In this document: positions 1 to 6,135 of the stretch, piece after piece
How the letters are laid out: each line of letters starts with the position of its first letter
How positions within the stretch are numbered: the stretch's first letter is position 1
Assembly: GCA_003644265.1 (NCBI GenBank)
Contig: QNBX01000137.1
Span: 1-12,295, forward strand
Direction of reading: 5' to 3'
Source: Planctomycetota bacterium
Lineage (GTDB): Bacteria; Planctomycetota; B15-G4
DNA length: 12,295 bases
The notes under the pieces: model-generated
The model's input: the letters and a program-made list of their open reading frames with translations, nothing else
The model's database searches: none
What the model was told of the DNA's origin: nothing
Program-made: the position numbers and the translations under genes

Positions 1-99
1 CGTGGCCGCACGCTTCACGTGGCGCGGGGGACGCTCACTGTGCTCGCTCTTCGTCATGCCCACACGATCGCAGAACGATGAGCGGCGTCCACCCCGCGC

Positions 100-210
100 T
101 CACGCGCGCGTCGGACGCTTACGTTCGACCGACTGGGCTTCTACGACGCCTACGAAGCAAGTCACGCCCAGCAAGGCGCCCAGCCAGGCTCTCGGCACGG
201 TGCTCCCCAT
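100..210 (-). CDS. Possible small secreted peptide or broken 5' end of an exported-protein gene
   Basis: A 36-codon ORF reads MGSTVPRAWLGALLGVTC and continues through FVGVVEAQS to a short charged tail ending RKRPTRA. It looks like a signal peptide: one arginine in the n-region, a hydrophobic stretch at about residues 9-24, and a VEA-QS cleavage site near residues 25-26. An AAGGGG Shine-Dalgarno-like sequence sits 6 bases before the ATG, better than most starts in this window. The mature part would be only about 10 residues, so either this is a tiny secreted peptide or the gene was cut off by a frameshift or deletion. Frames downstream of the stop show no clear continuation. The family is not recognised. 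Chance similarity of a short ORF to a signal peptide is possible. Confidence 0.3.
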   Translation of the reverse strand: MGSTVPRAWLGALLGVTCFVGVVEAQSVERKRPTRA

Positions 211-437
211 CGCATTCCCCTTCGTTTGTGAACGACTTAGCCGCGTCGCTTGGTGTTTGGCACCGCAGCGTCGCGCAACTCCACGCTGGAGCGGGCAGGC
301 TCCTCCGCATCAGGGAACGATCACACTGCTCTCTTCGGTGGAGACGGTACTGGCGGCCCGATGCCCTTTCCGGCGGGTGCTTGCTCAGTCTAGGCCATGC
401 CTCTGAGCTGTCAACGGAAGAGGGAATCCGTCAATCA

Positions 438-477
438 TCAGATCGGCGATTCGGGTCCGAGCCCGGACCCCATCTGA
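438..477 (-). terminator. Two-tier stem-loop just downstream of the DUF1080 gene
   Basis: A perfect 7-bp stem (GGGTCCG 453-459 with CGGACCC 464-470, 4-base loop) is nested inside a perfect 6-bp outer stem (TCAGAT 438-443 with ATCTGA 472-477), separated by an asymmetric internal loop. It lies 3 bases past the stop codon of the minus-strand gene that ends at 481, where a terminator or 3'-end-protecting hairpin would be expected. No T-run follows on the minus strand, so it is not a textbook intrinsic terminator. Confidence 0.4.
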
Positions 478-480
478 CGC

Positions 481-1290
481 CTACGGCAGCTCGCGCAGCC
501 GCAAGTTGCGGTACTCCATCAACGCGCCTTCGGCCTCCAGCGCCAGGTAGCCCGTGGACGGTGAGCAGTCCGTGCCGCCGTTGACCTCCTCGCCGTTGAC
601 CCACAGGCGCACTTCGCCGTTGATGGCGCGGATGTAGTAGTGGTTCCACTCGCCCGCGGGGCGCACCAGGCGCTGCGTGGGGAAGCTGCGCGAGCTGTCC
701 GGCTTGCCGACGGTGTAGGTGCTGTCGCTTCCGTCGTGGCCGTCGTGGCCGTCGTGACTTGCGCCGCCGTCGTCGCCGTCACGGGCGTACTCGAGCATGG
801 GCGTGATGGCCGTCATGGACGAGGCGCCCACGGGAAACACGTCGCCGTGGCTGGTGAACCAATCCGACGGCGCACCCTGGGCCGCCTCCCAGTTCTCTTC
901 GTAGCCGAGGTCGAGCACCTGCACCTCGATGCCGCTGCGGGGCAGGCTGCCGGGGGGTAGGTCGGTGAAGGCCGACTCGGGGCACCACAGGAACACGCCG
1001 GCGTTGCCTGCGTGGGTGTGGTGCTTCCACTCGAGCACCAGCTCGAAGTTGGTGTAGCGCTGCTCGCTGCGCGCGCCGCCCAGGGGCTTGCCGGTGCAGA
1101 CGATGGCGCCGTCGCGCTCGGTCCAGGTGTCGTGCTCGCCGTTGACGTTGACAAAGTCCGCGAGAGTCAGCTCGGTCCAGCCTGCGCCGGTGACGTGGGC
1201 GGCTTGCAAGGGCTGCTGCTGCAACGAACCCGTGGCCAGGGCCAGAGTGGCGGCACCGGCGAGGGAGATCAGACGGAGTGTGGCGCTCAT
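481..1290 (-). CDS. Secreted DUF1080 protein (3-keto-disaccharide hydrolase-like)
   Basis: A 269-residue protein of the DUF1080 family, a concanavalin-like beta-sandwich fold often found in secreted sugar-acting proteins of Planctomycetota and Bacteroidota and annotated as 3-keto-disaccharide hydrolase; the substrate here is unknown. Residues 1-31 look like a signal peptide (hydrophobic AGAATLALAT, cleavage near LQA-AH), so the protein is exported. Family hallmarks are WTERDGAIVCTG (56-67), NFELVLEWKH (81-90), NAGVFLWC (96-103), SGIEVQVLD (119-127), PAGEWNHYYIRAINGEVRLWVNG (211-233, within that span) and the closing strand MEYRNLRLREL (258-268). Unusual is a glycine/aspartate/histidine-rich insert at about 171-190 with three HDG units. 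The start at 1290 gives the signal peptide directly; a weak AGG lies about 7 bases upstream. It is followed by a hairpin and preceded by a 7-bp repeat array. Confidence 0.88.
   Translation of the reverse strand: MSATLRLISLAGAATLALATGSLQQQPLQAAHVTGAGWTELTLADFVNVNGEHDTWTERDGAIVCTGKPLGGARSEQRYTNFELVLEWKHHTHAGNAGVFLWCPESAFTDLPPGSLPRSGIEVQVLDLGYEENWEAAQGAPSDWFTSHGDVFPVGASSMTAITPMLEYARDGDDGGASHDGHDGHDGSDSTYTVGKPDSSRSFPTQRLVRPAGEWNHYYIRAINGEVRLWVNGEEVNGGTDCSPSTGYLALEAEGALMEYRNLRLRELP
731..757 (-). repeat. Three tandem 9-bp repeats encoding HDG-HDG-HDG
   Basis: The unit CCGTCGTGG occurs at 731-739 and 740-748, with CCGTCGTGA at 749-757. On the coding (minus) strand it gives three His-Asp-Gly units at residues 179-187 of the DUF1080 protein. 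The unit is a multiple of three, so copy-number change would keep the reading frame. Confidence 0.85.
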
Positions 1291-1357
1291 GGCGGGACCT
1301 GGGCGGGTGGTGCGGGTGGTGTGAGTGGCGCGTCAGCCGGAGGCGGGGGCCAGGGTA

Positions 1358-1441
<84 letters not shown>

Positions 1442-1501
1442 GCGAGCCGATGCCGGCTGAGCCAGCCAGCTGGCATGCCGTCCCCGAGGACGGCCGCAGG
1501 G

Positions 1502-3982
1502 TCAGCGTGGGTCTTCTGCGTCGACGTGGTGCAGCTCGACTTCGACCTCGAGTGCCTGAGGCTGCCCGTCGAGGGCATACGGCGGCGGGGCGATCAGCTC
1601 GATCAGGGCCGGCTCCGGCAGGCGATCGACGAACGCGCCACGATCGGCGTCCGGCACGATGCGCAGCGTCCCCGGACCGGGTGGCACGCTGATGGTCAGA
1701 TAGTCACGGCGCAGGCTCAGCGAGCGCTCGAACCGGACCTGCCCGTGCTCATCGGTCCAGCGCACGTCGTAGTCCTGGTAGGCGCCGACGTTGCCGAAGC
1801 TGCTGGGCGCGGGCTCGCCATCGACGCTGAGCCGCGCGTGGATCATGCCGCGCGCCGGCTCTGTGACCACGCTCAGGTCGAGCCGGTGTCGCTCGCCTGC
1901 CAGCACGGTGAACTCGATCGGCGGGTCGAGCAGCGCTTGGGAGTCGTCGAGGCGGTGGTCGTCCTCGAGGCTGAAGCCCTGGTCGAGCGAGGCGCTGGGG
2001 TATCGGGCGCGCGCGAGGGTGATCTCTGCGCGGTAGCTGCCTGGCGGCACGGCCGCGCGGAACGCGGCGCCACGAACGCTCAGCGTCTCCCGGTTCGGGT
2101 CAGCCCAGCTGGGCTGCTCGCTGTCCTCGGGCGGCGCGGGCGCGTCGGACCCGATCCTGCGCAGCAGCAGCCTGGTGGCAAAGGTCCACGGGTCGCCCCG
2201 GATGTCGATCTGGCCTTCCACGATGGCGTGGGACTCGCGCAGGTCGTGGGGGCGCTCATCCACAGGTGGCGGCCAGGGCGCCGGTAGCGGCTGGAGCACC
2301 AGCTCGTCGCCGACGGCGAGCTCGACCTCGTGCTTGAGTTGTTCGACGCCCGGCCCGGAGACGCGGTACGACCAGCGGCCGGGTGGCAAGCCGTCGATCA
2401 GCGTGGGGTGGGTCTTCCATGGTCGGCTGTCGCCTGCTGGGGTGACGCGCAGCGTGAGTCCCTGCGCGCGCTCGGCGTCCAACAGCTGCGTATCGACGCG
2501 GATCGCGGCGGACCACTCGAGCTTGCGCGCGCCATCCACCAACAGCCTGGCGTTGTCGCCGGGCATGATGCCGCTGACCTGCGGACCGGCCAGGCCCCAC
2601 TCCGGGAAGTGCGCCGTGACGGGCGGCTCCAGCGTGGTCCAAAACGGGCGCGGCTCGTCGCTGTCCGCGGCGCTGGCCCGCACGTTGCTGACCTGTCCAT
2701 CGGCGCCGGTCAGGACGTAGCTCGGCTTCCATGCGAGCTCAGGGCCGACCGAGACGAGCTGCAGCGTGGCGCCCCAGCGAGAGCTGCCGGCCTCGAAGGG
2801 CTCGAGCGCTGGGAGCCTGGCCTCGAGCTGCGCGCGCCCGACCTGCGGAACGAAGGGCTCGATCAGGACGGGGCCACTGCTGCCCTCACGAAGCACGATG
2901 GGCTCGTCGGAGAGGTGCTCGAACGTGGCGAGCGCGCCCTCGCGGCGGGCCGTGTAGCGGAACGCGGGAGGCGTCCAGTGGCGCATGCGCCCCGGCGCGT
3001 TGACGTGGCTCAGCCTGATGAAGGGCAGTTTCAGCCCGCGCGCCTCGTAGGCCTGCAGGTCTCCCACCCAGGTGACCTCGACGGCGCGGCCCCGCTGCAG
3101 CACGAGCGACAGCCTGCCGTCGGGGGGCGATTCGGGCAGGCGCAGGGTCGACTTGTGCTCCGGGTGTTCGATGGCCACCAGCGGGTCGAGGTGATCGGCC
3201 GCGAGCACTACGCTCAGCCTGCCGTCGGCGTCTGTCGTACCCCAGCTCCAGTACGGCTCGACGTCCTTGCCCTCGATGTTCTCGAGGTGGATGAGGTCCG
3301 TACGCAGCCGGGCCCCCGCAAGGGGTTCGCCGTTGTCCAGGCGCAGGGTCAGCTCGACGCGGCGCCCGTGGGGCAGCAGCACGTCGGCGGGGGCTCCGGC
3401 CGCCACGGGGAAGCCGTGCCAGCGCGGCCGGCCCTCGGCGCGCACCGACAGGCGCCACTCTCTGGTCCACTCCGCGCCGAACCAGTCGCCCTCGCTGCGC
3501 CCGACCTCGAAGCGGCCCTCGGAGTCCGTGGTGGTCGCGTCGATGTCTCTGATGGAGCGACTGCCGTGGCCCCCGGAGACGAACTTGTACAGCGCGACGT
3601 GCGCGCCGGCCACGGGGAAGCCGTCGGCGTCGAGCACGCGCGAGGCGACGTAGTTGCCGTCGGGCGCCAGCAGCACCGTGCGCTCGTAGGCCCGCACCGG
3701 GTCGATGCGGCGAAGGGCCACGAGATGGCCGGCGGTCGCGCCGAGAGGCTGGGCCTCCTGCGCCCCCAAGGGGCTGGGGGAGCGCGCTGCGTCAGGTTGC
3801 AGAGGTGCCACAGCCATGGGCTCGCGTTCGCTGCCGGGTGCTTGGCCTGCGCCGTCCGCGGCCGAGCCCGTGCCGGCGCCGGCCAGCCAGGCCCCCAGGG
3901 CCGTGAGCGTGATGGCCGCACCAGCGAGCGCCCATGCGAGGGCGTGGGGTCTGCCGGGCTCGGTGTTCGTGTGGCGTGACAT
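1502..3982 (-). CDS. Membrane-anchored multi-module protein with carboxypeptidase-regulatory-like domains
   Basis: An 826-residue protein of unknown specific role. Residues 15-36 form one hydrophobic segment (LAWALAGAAITLTALGAWLA) after a short basic N-terminus, acting as signal anchor or signal peptide; a low-complexity Ala/Gly/Pro linker follows to about residue 80. The rest is beta-rich. At least two carboxypeptidase-regulatory-like modules are visible: about 107-183 (VASRVLDADGFPVAGAHVAL, then TTTDSEGRFEV) and about 207-280 (LRLDNGEPLAGARLRTD, then GTTDADGRLSV). A more degenerate one lies near 708-780 (LSVDGEPAPSS, then WTDEHGQVRFE), and 585-700 may be another. Such modules act as structural or binding scaffolds on cell surfaces. 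I chose the start at 3982 because it gives the anchor segment and a GGGGAG ribosome-binding site; the open frame runs to 4354 only because a G/C heptamer array there reads as a Pro/Arg/Ala repeat. No catalytic domain is seen. Confidence 0.8.
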   Translation of the reverse strand: MSRHTNTEPGRPHALAWALAGAAITLTALGAWLAGAGTGSAADGAGQAPGSEREPMAVAPLQPDAARSPSPLGAQEAQPLGATAGHLVALRRIDPVRAYERTVLLAPDGNYVASRVLDADGFPVAGAHVALYKFVSGGHGSRSIRDIDATTTDSEGRFEVGRSEGDWFGAEWTREWRLSVRAEGRPRWHGFPVAAGAPADVLLPHGRRVELTLRLDNGEPLAGARLRTDLIHLENIEGKDVEPYWSWGTTDADGRLSVVLAADHLDPLVAIEHPEHKSTLRLPESPPDGRLSLVLQRGRAVEVTWVGDLQAYEARGLKLPFIRLSHVNAPGRMRHWTPPAFRYTARREGALATFEHLSDEPIVLREGSSGPVLIEPFVPQVGRAQLEARLPALEPFEAGSSRWGATLQLVSVGPELAWKPSYVLTGADGQVSNVRASAADSDEPRPFWTTLEPPVTAHFPEWGLAGPQVSGIMPGDNARLLVDGARKLEWSAAIRVDTQLLDAERAQGLTLRVTPAGDSRPWKTHPTLIDGLPPGRWSYRVSGPGVEQLKHEVELAVGDELVLQPLPAPWPPPVDERPHDLRESHAIVEGQIDIRGDPWTFATRLLLRRIGSDAPAPPEDSEQPSWADPNRETLSVRGAAFRAAVPPGSYRAEITLARARYPSASLDQGFSLEDDHRLDDSQALLDPPIEFTVLAGERHRLDLSVVTEPARGMIHARLSVDGEPAPSSFGNVGAYQDYDVRWTDEHGQVRFERSLSLRRDYLTISVPPGPGTLRIVPDADRGAFVDRLPEPALIELIAPPPYALDGQPQALEVEVELHHVDAEDPR

Positions 3983-3986
3983 GCAG

Positions 3987-3992
3987 CTCCCC
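3987..3992 (-). promoter_or_regulatory. Ribosome-binding site supporting the start at 3982
   Basis: On the minus strand GGGGAG precedes the ATG by 4 bases. The spacing is a little short, but it is among the better Shine-Dalgarno matches in the window, and it favours this start over the ATGs further upstream at up to 4354. Confidence 0.4.
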
Positions 3993-4054
3993 GTATTCGC
4001 GGACGCAGCGCCGGTGACTCCCCGCACACGATAGGCAATCTGCGGGCCCTGCCT

Positions 4055-4110
4055 GGGCGGCGGGCGGCGGGCGGCGGGCGGCGGGCGGCGGGCGGTGGGC
4101 GGTGGGCGGT
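4055..4110. repeat. Heptanucleotide tandem array, 8 units, G-quadruplex-capable
   Basis: Eight contiguous 7-bp units in perfect phase: five GGGCGGC (4055-4089) then three GGGCGGT (4090-4110). The plus strand has eight GGG runs separated by 4-base loops, which fits the G3-N1-7 pattern for G-quadruplex DNA or RNA. The array starts 73 bp upstream of the minus-strand start at 3982 and ends 228 bp upstream of proS. Confidence 0.95.
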
Positions 4111-4337
4111 ACCGCGGGCGGCTGAGGCGCCGCGAGCGGCTGGAGGCGGTGCCGGGCGCTGCGATCTGGTGCAACGCTGGGCCCCGGCCACCCGCGTCCC
4201 CCTTGCGCCGCGCCGCCCGCCGCCGAGAATGGTGCGCTTGCCTCCGGTCCGCCCCGCGCGTGCCCGGCGAGTCGCGCACCCGCCGGCCGCCAGACGCGCC
4301 GGGCCAGGCCTTCCCGAGCCACCCCACGAGCCCTCCC

Positions 4338-5876
4338 ATGGCCCGCAACATCAAGACCCGCGCAGAGGACTACGCCCAGTGGTACCTCGACGTCATCAAG
4401 GCCGCCGAGCTGGCCGATCACAGCCCGGTGCGCGGCTGCATGGTCATCCGGCCCGAGGGCTACGCGGTGTGGGAGGCCATCCAGCGTGACCTCGACCGGC
4501 GCTTCAAGGAGACCGGCCACGTCAACGCGTGCTTCCCCTTGCTGATCCCCCAGAGCTTCCTCACCAAGGAGGCCGAGCATGTCGAGGGCTTCGCCATGGA
4601 GTGCGCAGTGGTGACGCACTCCAAGCTGGAGAAGGGCGCCGACGGCGGACTGCAACCGGCCGGCAAGCTGGAGGAGCCCCTGGTCGTGCGGCCCACGTCC
4701 GAGACGGTCATCGGGCACATGTACAGCCAGTGGATCCAGAGCTACCGCGACCTGCCCGTGCTCATCAATCAATGGGCCAACGTCATGCGCTGGGAGATGC
4801 GCACGCGTCTGTTCCTGCGCACGTCGGAGTTTCTCTGGCAGGAGGGCCACACCGCCCACGAGACCGCCGAGGAGGCCGAGGGCGAGACGGTGCGCATGCT
4901 CGACGTGTACGCCGACTTCGCGCAGGAGTCGCTCGCGCTGCCCGTCATCAAGGGCAAGAAGACCGAGAGCGAGAAGTTCCCCGGCGCCGACGTGACCTAC
5001 TGCATCGAGGGGCTCATGCAGGACGGCAAGGCCCTGCAGTGCGGCACCTCCCACAACCTGGGCCAGAACTTCTCCCGCGCCTTCGAGATCGACTACCTGG
5101 GCCGCGACCAGAAGCAGCACCTGGCGTGGACCACCAGTTGGGGCGTGAGCACGCGCCTGATCGGCGCCCTGATCATGGCCCACAGCGACGACGCCGGCCT
5201 GGTGCTGCCGCCCCGCGTGGCGCCCGTCGTCGCCGCCATCATCCCCATCTGGCGCAAGCCCGAAGAGAAGGAGAAGGTCGCCGCGCACATCGAAGCCCTG
5301 GTCACCAAGCTGGTGGGGGCCGAGGAGGTCGAGGCCAGCCGCGGCCGCCTCGCCGCCGGCGACGTGCAGTCCTTCTTCTTCGACAAGCACAGCCACCAGC
5401 GCGTGATCGTCGACTGGCGTGACGCCCGCCCCGGCGACAAGCAGTACCACTGGGAGCAGCGCGGCGTGCCCTTCCGCATGGAGGTCGGACCCCGCGACGT
5501 CGACAAGGGCGGCTTCATGCTCAAGAACCGCATCGACGGGACCAAGGCGCCGACGAGCATGGACGACGCCAGCCCCGATTGGCTGCGCGCCGGGCTGGAA
5601 GCCGGGCAGCAGGCGCTCTTCGATCGCGCCGTCGCCTTCCGTGACGAGAACACCCGCAGCGCGTCCAGCTACGACGAGCTGAAGGCCATCCTCAAGGAGC
5701 ACGGCGGCTTCGTGCGCTGCTGGTTCGAAGAGGACGCCGCGGCCGAGGCCAAGATCAAGGAGGAGACCAAGGCCACGGTGCGGTGTATCCCGTTTGATCA
5801 GCCGGGAGGCACGGGGACGTGCGTGTTCAGTGGCAAGGAGACGAGTACGGAGGTGTTGTTCGCGACGGCTTACTGA
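4338..5876 (+). CDS. proS: Prolyl-tRNA synthetase, archaeal/eukaryal type
   Basis: A 512-residue class IIa aminoacyl-tRNA synthetase that charges tRNA-Pro with proline in the cytoplasm. It is the short type without the bacterial editing insertion. The N-terminus (EDYAQWYLDVIKAAELAD, 10-27) and motif 1 (SPVRGCMVIRPEGYAVWEAI, 29-48) are typical. Further signatures are VRPTSETVI (117-125), motif 2 (RTSEFLWQEGHTAHET, 161-176), QCGTSHNLGQNF (234-245) and motif 3 (GVSTRLIGALIMAHSDD, 269-285). The anticodon-binding domain covers about 295-400, and a C-terminal domain ends VLFATAY with the family's characteristic terminal tyrosine. In my recalled family alignment three of the four zinc-ligand cysteines of the C-terminal domain are absent here: F/A replace the WCG and REC cysteines and Ser498 the last. 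ATG 4338 matches the family N-terminus; no Shine-Dalgarno is seen. Its last 25 codons belong to a repeat that recurs at 8901. Confidence 0.97.
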   Translation: MARNIKTRAEDYAQWYLDVIKAAELADHSPVRGCMVIRPEGYAVWEAIQRDLDRRFKETGHVNACFPLLIPQSFLTKEAEHVEGFAMECAVVTHSKLEKGADGGLQPAGKLEEPLVVRPTSETVIGHMYSQWIQSYRDLPVLINQWANVMRWEMRTRLFLRTSEFLWQEGHTAHETAEEAEGETVRMLDVYADFAQESLALPVIKGKKTESEKFPGADVTYCIEGLMQDGKALQCGTSHNLGQNFSRAFEIDYLGRDQKQHLAWTTSWGVSTRLIGALIMAHSDDAGLVLPPRVAPVVAAIIPIWRKPEEKEKVAAHIEALVTKLVGAEEVEASRGRLAAGDVQSFFFDKHSHQRVIVDWRDARPGDKQYHWEQRGVPFRMEVGPRDVDKGGFMLKNRIDGTKAPTSMDDASPDWLRAGLEAGQQALFDRAVAFRDENTRSASSYDELKAILKEHGGFVRCWFEEDAAAEAKIKEETKATVRCIPFDQPGGTGTCVFSGKETSTEVLFATAY

Positions 5877-5993
5877 GCGGCTGACTCCTGACGCTTGCTG
5901 GCACCGCCTCCGGCGGAGGGGCCGGTCGCGCTTCTTCGTTTATCTCTCCGGCGCTGCAACCGGCCCCTGCGCCTGCGGCTTTGGCGAGAGGGC
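5801..5993. repeat. Dispersed repeat, copy 1 (proS 3' end plus downstream DNA)
   Basis: This segment aligns with 8901-9086. The non-coding part (5877-5993) differs from copy 2 by three substitutions and one 7-bp gap. The gap falls at the direct repeats CTGAC (5881-5885 and 5888-5892), fitting slippage. The coding part has 22 bp identical (5812-5833), an 18-bp divergent block (5834-5851, 13 mismatches) and 25 bp identical (5852-5876). Three potential hairpins follow the stop: CCTCC/GGAGG, the long 12-bp arms at 5918-5967, and an imperfect CCCT-CGCC/GGCG-AGGG. Confidence 0.93.
5918..5967. terminator. Inverted repeat between convergent genes, possible bidirectional terminator
   Basis: Arms GGGGCCGGTCGC (5918-5929) and GCAACCGGCCCC (5956-5967) pair over 12 positions around a 26-base loop. 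The single mismatch is C-A on the plus strand but becomes a G-U wobble if transcribed from the minus strand. It lies 42 bp after proS, which faces the minus-strand gene ending at 6136, a fitting place for a terminator, but there is no clear U-run. The same structure upstream of sdaA argues it may instead be a property of the repeat. Confidence 0.4.
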
Positions 5994-6135
5994 CAGGGCG
6001 AGAGGATCTGGGCGGGGTCGGCAGCCCTGTCGATCATCGCTCGCGATCCGTGGCCGTTCGGCTGGGGCTGACGCGCCCGCCAGTCCAGCACAGCTGCCGG
6101 CGCGCTCACGCGCAGAGCTCAGCCAGGCCACGAAC

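Larger units (their letters stand above)
1..480. other. Region without a convincing full gene
   Basis: This stretch has lower coding quality than the rest of the window. The longer open frames (for example plus-strand 2-406) have arginine/proline/serine-rich translations with no recognisable domain, which is typical of non-coding GC-rich DNA. Two small things can be seen on the minus strand: a 36-codon ORF with a good signal peptide (100-210), and an ATG at 57 opening a frame that runs off the left edge (begins MTKSEHSERP, 19 codons visible), which could be the start of a gene outside the window. A hairpin lies at 438-477. I see no RNA gene. Confidence 0.5.
3983..4337. other. Divergent intergenic region with heptamer array
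   Basis: This 355-bp gap separates the minus-strand anchored-protein gene from plus-strand proS and must hold promoters for both. The visible structure is the 7-bp array at 4055-4110, ending in the 10-bp palindrome GCGGTACCGC (4106-4115). No clear -35/-10 pair stands out. The remainder is C-rich on the plus strand, and no Shine-Dalgarno sequence precedes proS. Confidence 0.6.

Noticed and set aside
121..150. A GTTCGAC sequence resembling a tRNA T-arm.
   Set aside because: No acceptor stem, anticodon arm or CCA fits around it.
2330..3979. A 549-codon plus-strand open frame opposite the anchored multi-module protein.
   Set aside because: Antisense shadow with biased composition. The minus strand gives a membrane anchor, recognisable modules and a ribosome-binding site.
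3983..4354. N-terminal extension of the anchored protein to the ATG at 4354, adding 124 residues.
   Set aside because: The extension is Arg/Pro/Ala low complexity caused by the 7-bp array, overlaps the proS start, and would bury the signal anchor 140 residues inside the protein.
3792..5702. A 636-codon minus-strand open frame over proS.
   Set aside because: It is the antisense shadow of proS; the translation shows no domain and proS is supported by all class II motifs.
6100..6113. A small hairpin GCGCG-CTCA-CGCGC after the propeller gene as a terminator.
   Set aside because: The stem is only 5 bp, there is no T-run, and such hairpins are frequent at this GC content.
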